Source: Alterisphingorhabdus sp038748365
Lineage (GTDB): Bacteria > Pseudomonadota > Alphaproteobacteria > Sphingomonadales > Sphingomonadaceae
Direction of reading: 5' to 3'
Length of the DNA: 64,000 nucleotides
Assembly (NCBI GenBank): GCA_038748365.1
Contig: JBCDIZ010000003.1
Location: 298,241 to 362,240, forward strand
Part shown: piece after piece, positions 1-8,465 of the stretch
How the letters are laid out: the number at the start of each line of letters is the position of its first letter
Position numbering within the stretch: the first letter of the stretch is position 1
Notes under the pieces: generated by a model
Told to the model about the DNA's origin: nothing
Seen by the model: the letters and a program-made list of their open reading frames with translations, nothing else
Database searches by the model: none
Position numbers and translations under genes: made by a program

Positions 1-281
1 AATATGACAGTAATCGCGAATACCGTTCAGCCAAAGTCTATTATAATGACCTTAATCTGGATAGCGAAGCTGGCCAAAAAACATTCGAACGCCGGATCCA
101 GTCTGCAGCGCGCAAAGTATGTGGCCCAACACCCCGACTGAACCTGCGTGATCGCACGGATTACCAGCAATGTATGGGCGAAGCTTTGGACAGCGGCAAC
201 AAGGCCATGGTTGAAGTTATCGCTGCAGTACAGAGCGGCGAGAAGCTGGCTTTCAATGGTGTTCTGAGCATTGGCAATTAA
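1..281 (+). CDS. UrcA family protein (5' end outside window)
   Basis: The frame is open from the left edge (first full codon at base 3) to a TAA at 279-281, giving 93 residues. It reads Y-x-DLNLDSEAGQKTFERRI followed by AARKVCG and a second Cys in QQCMGEAL. This is the pattern of UrcA-family proteins: small secreted proteins of sphingomonads and caulobacters with a V-Y-x-DL motif, a Gly-rich turn and two cysteines that probably form a disulfide. The signal peptide would lie outside the window. The function of the family is unknown. A GC-rich hairpin follows at 327-344. The opposite-strand frame over the same bases is a shadow. Confidence 0.75.
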   Translation, partial: YDSNREYRSAKVYYNDLNLDSEAGQKTFERRIQSAARKVCGPTPRLNLRDRTDYQQCMGEALDSGNKAMVEVIAAVQSGEKLAFNGVLSIGN

Positions 282-326
282 CCGCCAGCTAATCAGCCAC
301 TCCAAACCATAAAGCACTAACGATCT

Positions 327-350
327 GGCCCCGATTTCGGGGCCATTTTC
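327..350 (+). terminator. Probable terminator after the UrcA gene
   Basis: A 7-bp perfect stem (GGCCCCG, loop ATTT, CGGGGCC) at 327-344 is followed by a short T-containing tail (ATTTTCG). It lies 45 bases after the UrcA stop codon. The U-tract is weak, so termination efficiency is uncertain. Confidence 0.55.
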
Positions 351-522
351 GATCTCTCTACACCCCTTGAATATCGTCCAGGCGATACCATCTACCGCAT
401 CTGAATGCGATCATTTCATAAAGCCAGGCGAAATTAAATTTCTTTCGCTGTAACGAATATAATCTCGCCTGCGAAATGATTATCGAGCCGCATCAGGCGG
501 CATGAAAAGAAAGGACATAGCT

Positions 523-603
523 ATGGCTATTGCAAATAAGGCGCTTTTCGCCCTGATCGCTGCCACCGTTTCGCTGGCGTCGATCCAGACACTGATCTTC
601 TGA
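523..603 (+). CDS. Tiny hydrophobic peptide (26 aa)
   Basis: ATG at 523 is preceded by AAAGGA at about 510-515 with good spacing, and TGA is at 601-603. The peptide starts MAIANKALFALIAATVSL, then ASIQTLIF: one hydrophobic segment with a single Lys near the start, like a small membrane peptide or an uncleaved signal sequence. An in-frame ATG at 502 would add seven residues (MKRKDIA). Downstream, imperfect hairpin arms (616-626 and 654-664, alternatively 621-626 with 665-670) are followed by T6 at 671-676, inside the end of the opposing gene. No family is recognised. Translation rests on the ribosome binding site and isolation from other genes, so this is tentative. Confidence 0.35.
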   Translation: MAIANKALFALIAATVSLASIQTLIF

Positions 604-655
604 TCAAAAAACGCAGGGCGCTGGCCTGCCATTCCGGTTTCATCGGATGGTCTGG

Positions 656-1435
656 TCAGCGCCCGGCCAGTTTTTTCACCTGAGTTAAATAGGTACGGCC
701 AATTCTAAGCTCGGTGCCGTCATCCAACAGCGTTAGCCAGACACCGCCACCTTCATGGCGCAAGCCCTTGATAAAGTCCTTGCGAATAATGTGCGATCTG
801 TGAGTACGGACAAATCGTGACGGGTTCAGGCGCGATTCCAGCACCTTGATCGTCTCATGCAACAAATAGCTGCGCGTGCCCACATGCAACCGCATATAGT
901 CCCGTTCAGCTTCAATCCGGTCAATCCTGCCAGCATCGATACGTTTCAACTCCGAACGATGCGGCACCCAGAATTCACGAGCCCAGTCGCCAGAATGGCT
1001 TTCTGACACAGCGCCTGCCTCGGCACTATTACCGCTGACCAAGGTACCGGTTGCAGCAGCTTCGGCCAGAGCAGGTATCCGCTCGCGCAGGCGCGATATT
1101 GCCCGCTGTAGCCGGTCCAGCGCCACAGGTTTCAGCAGATAGTCCACCGCAGCCAGATCAAAGGCCTCAACCGCAAAGCGGTCATAGGCGGTGACAAAGA
1201 TAATCGCTGGCGGTTTGCCTTGCGCCGCCAGAGCCTTGGCAAGACCAATACCATCCATGCGGGGCATGTTGATATCAACCAGCAGCAATTGCGGGTGCAG
1301 GCCCTCGGCCATGCGAAGGGCAGAGACGCCATCATGCGCAGTGCCAACGAGTTCCAGGCCTTCGACCTGATCACAAAGCAGTTGCAATCGCTCGACGGCC
1401 AGCGGCTCATCGTCGACGATCATGGTTCGTATCAT
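656..1435 (-). CDS. LytTR-family response regulator
   Basis: A 259-residue two-component output protein. The N-terminal receiver domain (about 1-115) carries the acidic pocket VDDE, the phospho-acceptor in LLVDINMPRMDG and the conserved Lys in YLLKPVA. The C-terminal LytTR DNA-binding domain (about 155-255) shows the family pattern IEAERDYMRLHV, then VRTHRSHII. The ATG at 1435 is chosen over an in-frame GTG at 1441 because AAGGG sits at about 1442-1446, correctly spaced for the ATG. It follows the histidine kinase on the same strand with a 35-base gap, so the pair is almost certainly co-transcribed and cognate. The signal and target genes cannot be read from the sequence. Confidence 0.9.
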   Translation of the reverse strand: MIRTMIVDDEPLAVERLQLLCDQVEGLELVGTAHDGVSALRMAEGLHPQLLLVDINMPRMDGIGLAKALAAQGKPPAIIFVTAYDRFAVEAFDLAAVDYLLKPVALDRLQRAISRLRERIPALAEAAATGTLVSGNSAEAGAVSESHSGDWAREFWVPHRSELKRIDAGRIDRIEAERDYMRLHVGTRSYLLHETIKVLESRLNPSRFVRTHRSHIIRKDFIKGLRHEGGGVWLTLLDDGTELRIGRTYLTQVKKLAGR

Positions 1436-1470
1436 ATCCACCCTTTGTCCCTCGCCCCCGGTTATTATTT

Positions 1471-2610
1471 TTACATCAAATCATCGCTGTCACTTTTTCG
1501 CGAGATGGGCAAGCTCAGGCGGGCGCAATAGCCGCCAGCGGCATGGGCTTCTGTCTGCAACGCACCGGTTTCGCCAAAACGGGTCTCCAACCGATCCCGG
1601 ACATTGGCGAGGCCAATGCCATTGCTCTCGGAACTATCAATATCCACCGTAATCGGGTCGCCATCATCGCAAACCGTTAGCGTTAACAGATCGTCCCGGC
1701 TTTCAGCTTTGATCGACACGGTTACCGGCCGCGACGTACGCGATACACCATATTTGATCGCATTCTCCACCAAAGGTTGCAGGATCAGCCCGGGCACGCA
1801 GACGTCAAGGAGATCATCGGGAATATCGATATCGATCTTCAGTCGTTCGGGAAACCGTACCTTCTCAATATCGAGATAAAGCCGCTGCAGTTCGACCTCT
1901 TCTTCCAGCGGCACATCATCAAGCGGATCACCAGACAGGCTGTTTCGATAAAAAGTCGAGAGATTCATGATCATCGCATCGGCTTCGGCAGGCCGGTTAC
2001 GCAGCACTAGGGAAGACAGCGAATTGAGCGTGTTAAACAGGAAATGTGGATTCACCTGATAGCGCAGCGAGCGCAGCTCTGCCTGCTGTGCCGCTTGGGC
2101 AAAGCGCGAGGCGCGGCGCTCGGCAAAACGCACTTCCCCGGCATAGCTGATCGCCAGATACAGTCCAGCCCAAGCCACAAGGAAGAAAATGCGCGACATC
2201 GCCACTTCCATAATAACGCCAATGGGCGGCAGCTCCTTAAACTCCTCCAACGCCTTTTGATCGCGAAAAAGGCTGGCCGGGTCGTAGAGATTGATCACCA
2301 GATAGTTAAAGCAGCCAATCAGCAAAGCGCAGGGTATCGCACCCAGAAACGCTATCGCGATGCGCACACCCAATGGCTTATGATCAAAGGCACGCATAAC
2401 CATGTAAAGGCCAATAGTGACCACAATTCCGAATAAAGTGACATAGACCCGGCGCATGGCGAGCTCCGTCTGATCGACCGGATAGTCAATAATCAGCGAC
2501 CGCATGGTCGTTATTACAATATAGAACAGCCAGAAGCCGAGAATGGAAAGCAGAGCGACCTGAAAATCAACGGTCGGCTTGCCGGGGAAGAGCGCGCGGG
2601 TCTGTATCAT
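1471..2610 (-). CDS. LytS/YehU-type sensor histidine kinase
   Basis: This 379-residue protein has four predicted transmembrane helices in the N-terminal half (about residues 18-40, 56-71, 83-106 and 134-158). The phospho-acceptor block follows: RYQVNPHFLFNTLNSLSSLV (His_kinase family PF06580), then a short ATPase domain with LVENAIKYGV and GIGLANVRDRL. Having only the membrane region as a sensor is typical of AlgZ/YehU kinases, which pair with LytTR regulators such as the gene directly downstream. The start at 2610 has only a weak ribosome binding site. The 192 bases between this gene and the divergent gene at 2803 probably hold both promoters. Confidence 0.88.
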   Translation of the reverse strand: MIQTRALFPGKPTVDFQVALLSILGFWLFYIVITTMRSLIIDYPVDQTELAMRRVYVTLFGIVVTIGLYMVMRAFDHKPLGVRIAIAFLGAIPCALLIGCFNYLVINLYDPASLFRDQKALEEFKELPPIGVIMEVAMSRIFFLVAWAGLYLAISYAGEVRFAERRASRFAQAAQQAELRSLRYQVNPHFLFNTLNSLSSLVLRNRPAEADAMIMNLSTFYRNSLSGDPLDDVPLEEEVELQRLYLDIEKVRFPERLKIDIDIPDDLLDVCVPGLILQPLVENAIKYGVSRTSRPVTVSIKAESRDDLLTLTVCDDGDPITVDIDSSESNGIGLANVRDRLETRFGETGALQTEAHAAGGYCARLSLPISRKSDSDDLM

Positions 2611-2802
2611 GGCCGCGAGCTATAGCAGAACATGACCTAAAGAGTCGCCAATTGCGGCCATGGCTCGTCGAACCAACCGCAACCTTGGTCGAAAGCTGTA
2701 GCGATAAAAGCCTTTAGTCGAAAACTTACGATAGGTAACATTAACCCAATCCTAACCATGTTTCGCGACACTGGCTTTATCAGCAACACGGAGTGATGCC
2801 CG

Positions 2803-3351
2803 ATGAGTGATCGCAGACAACAAGGTGACGGCGCCTATATCATCGCCGAAATGCGGGAATTTGCCAGCTTTTCGGCTGCGAGTCAGCGTTATATCAAGCG
2901 AGCGCTCGATATCGGCCTAGGCCGCGCCGATGCCTTTGCGCTGTGGGCACGAACTGGTGAAGAAACACGCTCGATCCGCTCACACTATCTCCATTACCAG
3001 GCACTGCCTGCCCTGCGCGAAGAAATGCCATCTGCACATGCGGACAATTGCCCGGATTATGTGCTGGCCAAGGTCATTACCCTGAGCGCCTTTGATCTGT
3101 CGCAATGCGCGCTGGACGGATTCTCGGCCTATCGCTTTCTCTATGAGCGGCTGCTTTCGGCATCGCTACGCCCATGGTTGCCCAGCAGCTTCTGCGCGGC
3201 CGCTGCATCGCCGCAAATCGCACCCGCACAGCGCAAGGCCTTGCTGCAATCGATCAGCGAAGCCGCTGCGACCGCACCTGGCTGGTCAATGCGCGAGCCG
3301 GTATTTCTGCCAGAATGGGTGGAGAAAATTCCGGTGCCAAAAGCGGCTTAA
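2803..3351 (+). CDS. Hypothetical protein, 182 aa
   Basis: I do not recognise this protein. It is soluble, without a signal peptide or membrane segment, moderately helical, and contains an aromatic stretch (RSHYLHYQALPALREE) and Trp/Pro-rich C-terminal third (PGWSMREPVFLPEWVEKIP). The start is supported by GGAG about nine bases before the ATG. It stands alone: divergent from the sensor kinase and convergent with the acyl-CoA ligase, whose stop is 10 bases away. Codon use resembles that of its neighbours, suggesting a long-resident lineage-specific gene. A regulatory or accessory role would be a guess. Confidence 0.6.
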   Translation: MSDRRQQGDGAYIIAEMREFASFSAASQRYIKRALDIGLGRADAFALWARTGEETRSIRSHYLHYQALPALREEMPSAHADNCPDYVLAKVITLSAFDLSQCALDGFSAYRFLYERLLSASLRPWLPSSFCAAAASPQIAPAQRKALLQSISEAAATAPGWSMREPVFLPEWVEKIPVPKAA

Positions 3352-3361
3352 AAGCCGACGA

Positions 3362-5182
3362 TCAGCTCTTATACATCCCGTCAATCCGCTCCTGATAGCG
3401 CTGGCGGATAACATGCCGACGGATTTTCATAGACGGGGTCATTTCCTCATTTTCGATGGCGAACGGTTCATCGGCAAAGACAAAGCGCCGCACCTTCTCG
3501 ATCACCGAAAGGTCTTTATTGACCCGATCAACCGCGCCGCGCACCGCAGTCTTGAAGGCGGGACAGTCCTGTAGCTCGGCAAAATCATATTTCTTGCCCT
3601 CATTGCGCGCCCACTCCAGCGCCCATTCCGGGTCAGGAACGACCAGCCCGACGACATAAGGCCGCTTGTCGCCTGACACCATCGCCTGCAGGATTTCCGG
3701 CTGCAGGGTCAGCATGCCCTCGACCTTTTGCGGGCTGACATTGTCGCCCTTGTCATTAACAATCAGGTCTTTTTTGCGGTCAGTGATGACGATCCGCCCG
3801 GCCTCGTCAATATGGCCGATATCGCCAGTATGCAGCCAGCCATCTTTGAGTACACGCGCAGTTTCTTCCTCATTGCGCCAATAGCCGTGCATCACCAGTT
3901 CGCCACGCACCAATATCTCGCCATCATCAGCAATCATCACTTCGGTATCGATCAGCGGTGGGCCGACGGTATCCATTTTCAGACCGGTTTTCGGACGATT
4001 ACAGGCAATAATCGGCGCTGCCTCGGTCTGGCCATAGCCCTGTAGCATGGTGAGGCCCAGCGACTGAAAGAAAACGCCAATATCAGGGTTGAGCGGTGCG
4101 CCGCCTGAGACCATCGCCTTGATTCGACCGCCAAAGCGCTGACTGACCTTGGGCCGTAGCGTGCGATTGAGGATGAAGTTCATCGGCTTGTCACGCAGGC
4201 GCTTTTTGCCCGCCGCTTCATGTTCGCCGATCTTCAAGGCCTTATCGAGCAGATAATTGGCAGCCTTGCCTTGTTGTTTGAGAGTCTTGAGCATGCGGGT
4301 GCGCAATACTTCAAACAGACGCGGTACCACCACCATCAGCGTCGGGCGCACCTCTTCAATATTGCTCGCTAGTTTCTCCAACCCTTCGGAATAATAGATC
4401 TGCGCACCCAGGCCGATGGGGAAGAACTGCCCGGCGCTATGCTCATAGGCATGGCTCAGCGGCAGGAAGGACAGGAACACCTCATCATCCCAGCTGAAAT
4501 CATGTTTGATAACCTCGGTCGGGCCTTTGACATTATGCAGGATTGCGCCGTGATGCTGCATAACCCCGCGCGGCGCACCACCGGTGCCGCTGGTATAGAT
4601 AAGGCAGGCCAGATCATCGCGTTTGACCGTTTGCATTTCGGCGTGCACCGCATCCAGCGCAGCACTGATGGCCGCATCATCGCCTTCGGTCAGCGCTTGC
4701 CATGTACTGTAATCATAGCTGCTGGCCTGGGAGATGTTGAGGTCTTCCATGCCGATGACATGCTGGCAATCGGTGGATTGCAGCACTGCTGGCAGCAACG
4801 TCTGCGCCAGCTTGGCGCTGGAGACAATCACTGCACTGGCGCGGCTGTTGTTCAATATGTGCAGATGGTCGCGCTCGGTATTGGTGGTGTAGGTAGGGAC
4901 GGTGACACAGCCCGCCGCCATAATCGCCAGATCGGCGATGCACCATTCGGGCCGGTTTTCCGACACCAGCATCACCCGGTCGCCTTTTTTGAGGCCCAGT
5001 TTCTTCAGCCCAGCAGCCAGCAACGCCATCTGCCCCGCCGCCTCGTTCCAGCTTGACGGCTGCCATTCGCCATCACGCTTGGCCCAGAGAAAGGGCGCAT
5101 CGCCCTGTTCGGCAACACGGGCAAGGAACATTTCGATCAGATTATTATAACGATCAAACTGTTCGAGTGATTTATCAATCAT
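3362..5182 (-). CDS. Long-chain fatty acid--CoA ligase (AMP-forming)
   Basis: A 606-residue member of the ANL (acyl-adenylate-forming) superfamily that activates fatty acids to acyl-CoA with ATP. The phosphate-binding loop is LIYTSGTGGAPRGVM, near residue 195. It departs from the textbook TSGTTGxPKG by an Arg where Lys is usual. Other landmarks are LQGYGQTEAAP (adenine site), WLHTGDIGHIDEAGRI (core hinge) and a late catalytic-Lys region TPSMKIRRH near residue 590. Length and the SFLPLSHAYE motif match long-chain ligases (FadD15/FAA1-like) rather than short-chain ones. It is monocistronic, convergent with the hypothetical gene before it. Substrate chain length is not deducible. Confidence 0.9.
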   Translation of the reverse strand: MIDKSLEQFDRYNNLIEMFLARVAEQGDAPFLWAKRDGEWQPSSWNEAAGQMALLAAGLKKLGLKKGDRVMLVSENRPEWCIADLAIMAAGCVTVPTYTTNTERDHLHILNNSRASAVIVSSAKLAQTLLPAVLQSTDCQHVIGMEDLNISQASSYDYSTWQALTEGDDAAISAALDAVHAEMQTVKRDDLACLIYTSGTGGAPRGVMQHHGAILHNVKGPTEVIKHDFSWDDEVFLSFLPLSHAYEHSAGQFFPIGLGAQIYYSEGLEKLASNIEEVRPTLMVVVPRLFEVLRTRMLKTLKQQGKAANYLLDKALKIGEHEAAGKKRLRDKPMNFILNRTLRPKVSQRFGGRIKAMVSGGAPLNPDIGVFFQSLGLTMLQGYGQTEAAPIIACNRPKTGLKMDTVGPPLIDTEVMIADDGEILVRGELVMHGYWRNEEETARVLKDGWLHTGDIGHIDEAGRIVITDRKKDLIVNDKGDNVSPQKVEGMLTLQPEILQAMVSGDKRPYVVGLVVPDPEWALEWARNEGKKYDFAELQDCPAFKTAVRGAVDRVNKDLSVIEKVRRFVFADEPFAIENEEMTPSMKIRRHVIRQRYQERIDGMYKS

Positions 5183-5325
5183 GGTTTAGCGACACCCTTC
5201 CCCAAAGGTATTTATGCACGCCATCCTTATGGTCATGCTTTTGTCCAAAATGCGTCAATAAGCCGGATTGGCGAACGCTGCAAATCTGCAATGGCTTCCA
5301 TCCACCTGCATCTGTCAGCTTTGCC

Positions 5326-7050
5326 CTATTGCCGTAACGCAACCCCCTCGCTGCGTGGATCGGCGGCACCAACCCAGCCATCCGGTGTCCAGGCGACAGC
5401 ATTAAGCTTGGACGGCAGATAGACCGGTTTAACCGGCTGGCCAAAGCGCTCTATCTCAGCCGCCATTGCCGCCAAAGGCGTATCCTGTTCCACCAGCAAG
5501 TCGCCACGGCGAAAATAGATATTGGGCAGCGCAATCGCTTCATCGACTGGCAGATCGAAATCAATATAGCCAATCAGCGATTTGGCGACATGCATGATAA
5601 TCCGCTTACCACCAGCTGAACCAATCGCCAGAACCGGCTTGTCATCCTTATAAACAATCGTCGGCGACATGGAGGACAGCGGACGCTTGCCCGGCTGCAC
5701 CCGATTGGCGACCGGCGCACCATCCTTCATCGGGGCGAAGGTGAAATCGGTCAGCTCATTGTTGAGGAACATACCACCTGCGATCAGCTGGCTGCCAAAG
5801 GGGCCTTCAATCGTCGAGGTCATGCTGACCAGATTGCCTTCGCTATCGCGCGCAACAAAATGTGTGGTGCCGGAGACTTCGCTGGAAATTGCGGCTGTAC
5901 GCGCCTCGGAACCCGGAGGGTTACCGGCTTTATAGCTTGGCAAAGAGCTGCTCGGTGAAATCATTTTGGCACGGCTGGCGAGATACTTCGGATCGATCAA
6001 ACCAGCGATGGGAACGCTGACAAAATCGGGATCGCCGAGATAGCTCTCGCGATCAGCATAAGCGAGCTGCATCGCTTCGCCGATCAGGTGCCAGGCCTTG
6101 GGATCATCCTTGCCCAGCTTCTTCATGTCGAAGGATTTGAGCGTGCCCAAAATCTGCAGCACAGTGGTCGCCCCCGATGACGGCGGGCCCATGCCGCACA
6201 CCTTATACTCGCGGTACGGCATACAAACCGGCGGGCGCGCTTTGGCCTGATAGCCAGCAAGATCAGCCATGGTCATCTGCACCGGATTGACCGTGCTATT
6301 GCTGACGGTATCGACAATCTCTTCAGCAATCGGACCGGTATAAAAGGCATCAGGTCCCTGTTCAGCAATGGCGCGTAATGTCTTGGCAATCGCCGGATTG
6401 GTTACGCGATCACCCATTTTCTTGGGCGCGCCATCCTGCCAGTAAATAGCGCGGGCATCTGGGAAGCGGGACCAGATATCTTTCAATCGATCAAGCCGCC
6501 CTTCCAGCGTCTTGTTGACCACATAACCTTCTTCCGCCAGCCGGATGGCCGGGCCGAACAGCTCCGCCCATTCCAGCTTGCCCCAGCGCTGATGCACCAT
6601 CGCCATCAGCCGGATATTGCCTGGCACGCCCACACTATGGCCGCCCTGAATCGCATCAAGAAAGCCGAGTGGATTGCCATTATCGTCAAGAAACAGGCCC
6701 TCATCGGCAGATGATGGCGCGGTTTCGCGGCCATCAATGGTCTCGATTAGCTGCGTATCGGCGTCATGGTGCAACAAAAAGCCGCCGCCACCAAAGCCGC
6801 TCGATTGCGGCTCCACCACAGTCAGCGCCAGCATCATCGCCATTGCGGCATCGCTCGCACTACCACCCTTGCGCAATATCTCACGCCCGGCCTTTGCGGC
6901 GCGCGGATCAGCTGCGGAGACGATACCGCTGCCTTCTATAGCTGCCATGTCAGCTGCTTCCTGTGACAAGTCGCTGGCGTCGCGGCAATAGGCTGCTGTG
7001 GTCAACGGCAGCGTAACGATCAGGGCGAAAGATAATAATGTCTTTTTCAT
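5326..7050 (-). CDS. ggt: Gamma-glutamyltransferase (glutathione hydrolase)
   Basis: A 574-residue Ntn-hydrolase precursor. The start at 7050 gives a clean signal peptide (MKKTLLSFALIVTLPLTTAA), so the protein is periplasmic. A longer frame to 7206 runs back into a palindromic repeat and is unlikely. Family marks are SGFGGGGFLL and DGRETAP in the future large subunit, and the self-cleavage/nucleophile site SGTTHFVARDSEGNLVSMTS, where the Thr before THF becomes the N-terminus of the small subunit. GSAGGKRII near the end lines the substrate pocket. The enzyme releases glutamate from glutathione and other gamma-glutamyl compounds. It is monocistronic; a 146-bp repeat separates it from pyrD. Confidence 0.93.
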   Translation of the reverse strand: MKKTLLSFALIVTLPLTTAAYCRDASDLSQEAADMAAIEGSGIVSAADPRAAKAGREILRKGGSASDAAMAMMLALTVVEPQSSGFGGGGFLLHHDADTQLIETIDGRETAPSSADEGLFLDDNGNPLGFLDAIQGGHSVGVPGNIRLMAMVHQRWGKLEWAELFGPAIRLAEEGYVVNKTLEGRLDRLKDIWSRFPDARAIYWQDGAPKKMGDRVTNPAIAKTLRAIAEQGPDAFYTGPIAEEIVDTVSNSTVNPVQMTMADLAGYQAKARPPVCMPYREYKVCGMGPPSSGATTVLQILGTLKSFDMKKLGKDDPKAWHLIGEAMQLAYADRESYLGDPDFVSVPIAGLIDPKYLASRAKMISPSSSLPSYKAGNPPGSEARTAAISSEVSGTTHFVARDSEGNLVSMTSTIEGPFGSQLIAGGMFLNNELTDFTFAPMKDGAPVANRVQPGKRPLSSMSPTIVYKDDKPVLAIGSAGGKRIIMHVAKSLIGYIDFDLPVDEAIALPNIYFRRGDLLVEQDTPLAAMAAEIERFGQPVKPVYLPSKLNAVAWTPDGWVGAADPRSEGVALRQ

Positions 7051-7095
7051 CGGCCTTGCGTATCGCCGACAGCCATAAGGGGCAAGACACATTAT

Positions 7096-7241
7096 CCTCC
7101 CCGGGGCGGGGAGGTGGCTCGCCGTAGCTTTAGCGAAGGTGAGACGGAGGGGGTTCTCCACTTGGGTTGCACCTAGCGGCTCACCCCCTCCACCAGCTTT
7201 CGCCAAGGCTACAGCTGGTCCCCCTCCCCGGGACGGGGAGG
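7096..7241. repeat. Sphingomonad-type palindromic repeat, copy 1
   Basis: A 146-bp GC-rich element bounded by CCTCCCCGGGGCGGGGAGG and CCTCCCCGGGACGGGGAGG. It contains the internal phrase GTGGCTCGCCGTAGCTTTAG and its near-mirror (CACCAGCTTTCGCCAAGGCTACAGCTGG). Related elements with the same borders and the GCCGTAGCTTTAGCGAAGG core lie at 21425-21558 and 56021-56190. It abuts the pyrD stop codon, so it probably forms a long hairpin in the 3' untranslated region of the pyrD or ggt transcript. Confidence 0.8.
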
Positions 7242-7242
7242 A

Positions 7243-8286
7243 TTATTTTGCATCTATACCGATAGCATCGGAAAGCGTCTTGAGGCCATCGCGCTCCAAT
7301 AGACGCAACAGTCCGCGATTAATCTCAGCAGCCAGTCGTGGGCCATGATAGACCAATGCACTGTAAAGCTGGATCAGCGACGCCCCTGCGCGGATCCGTT
7401 CATAGGCGCTGGTCGCGCTGTCTATGCCGCCCACCGCGATCAGCGGTATGGCGCCGCCGCTGGCCGTGCGGAAATCCTTAAGCCGCTGCAGCGCCAGTTT
7501 GGCAAGCGGCGCACCTGAGAGGCCACCTGTTTCGTCACTATGGCGCGATGTAAGTTTTGGACGCGTGATGGTCGTATTGCCGATAATCAGTGCATCGAGC
7601 TTTTTGTCGATAGCGATACGGGTAATCGCATCAATATCCGCTGGCTCCAGATCGGGCGCGAGTTTAAGGAACAGCGGGACCTGTTCCTTGCCTCGTGCGG
7701 CAATAACCGCGTCCAGTAGACCGGTCAGCGCCGCCTCGTCCTGCAACGCTCTGAGGCCCGGCGTATTGGGCGAGCTGATATTGATGGTGAGATAATCAGC
7801 CAAAGGCGCCATGATTTCGGCCATGATGGCATAATCGGCGATCCGGTCATCGCTGTCCTTATTCGCGCCGATATTGGCACCGATAATCCCCGGACGCCCG
7901 CGCCATGCCTTGAGCCGTCGCACCACCACATCGGCGCCATCATTGTTGAAGCCCATACGGTTAATCACCGCCTTGTCCTCAACCAGCCGGAACAGGCGCG
8001 GCTGGGGATTGCCCGCCTGGGGCCGCGGCGTCACCGTGCCAATCTCGGCATAGCCAAAGCCGAAATTCAGCATCTTGCTGGCCACTTCGGCATTTTTGTC
8101 AAAGCCCGGTGCCAGACCGACCGGCGAAGGAAAATCGATTCCTGCTAGCGAGACAGTCAGGCGCGGGTCCATTGCGCCTTCGCCGAGATCAGGGAGCATG
8201 CGAAGTCCGCTTATAGTTAGACGGTGCGCCTTTTCCGCGTCCATCGCAAACACAAAGGGCCGGGCGAGAGAATAGAGCATGGTCAT
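7243..8286 (-). CDS. pyrD: Dihydroorotate dehydrogenase (quinone), class 2
   Basis: A 347-residue FMN enzyme of pyrimidine synthesis that oxidises dihydroorotate to orotate and passes electrons to quinone. It shows the N-terminal membrane-associating helix of class 2 enzymes (MLYSLARPFVFAMDAEKAHR), NRMGFNNDGAD, the active-site serine region NISSPNTPGLRALQ and the FMN phosphate-binding end IAVGGIDSA. The start at 8286 follows a GGGGT ribosome binding site; upstream extension reads into non-conserved sequence. Just after the stop lies the 7096-7241 repeat. It is transcribed divergently from the DUF885 gene across a 179-base gap. Confidence 0.95.
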   Translation of the reverse strand: MTMLYSLARPFVFAMDAEKAHRLTISGLRMLPDLGEGAMDPRLTVSLAGIDFPSPVGLAPGFDKNAEVASKMLNFGFGYAEIGTVTPRPQAGNPQPRLFRLVEDKAVINRMGFNNDGADVVVRRLKAWRGRPGIIGANIGANKDSDDRIADYAIMAEIMAPLADYLTINISSPNTPGLRALQDEAALTGLLDAVIAARGKEQVPLFLKLAPDLEPADIDAITRIAIDKKLDALIIGNTTITRPKLTSRHSDETGGLSGAPLAKLALQRLKDFRTASGGAIPLIAVGGIDSATSAYERIRAGASLIQLYSALVYHGPRLAAEINRGLLRLLERDGLKTLSDAIGIDAK

Positions 8287-8465
8287 AATGCTGACCCCAA
8301 TCTGGCGGTGAAAGACTGCGCTTCCCTTGGCAGGGCTGTGCTTCGCTGACAAGCGCCTCCCGGCATTTGTCGACGGGTCACGTCCTTCCACATCGGCACC
8401 GCTTGTGTTGCATCAGGCAAGATGCGAAAACCAATCCAATGCATGAATATATCAGAAAGCATAGA

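Noticed and set aside
27..317. A minus-strand frame over the first 300 bases
   Set aside because: The plus-strand frame matches the UrcA family; the minus frame has no recognisable features.
616..676. Terminator for the 26-residue peptide gene
   Set aside because: The stem arms are imperfect with competing pairings and the T-run lies inside the end of the LytTR gene, so it is noted under the peptide but not called as a feature.
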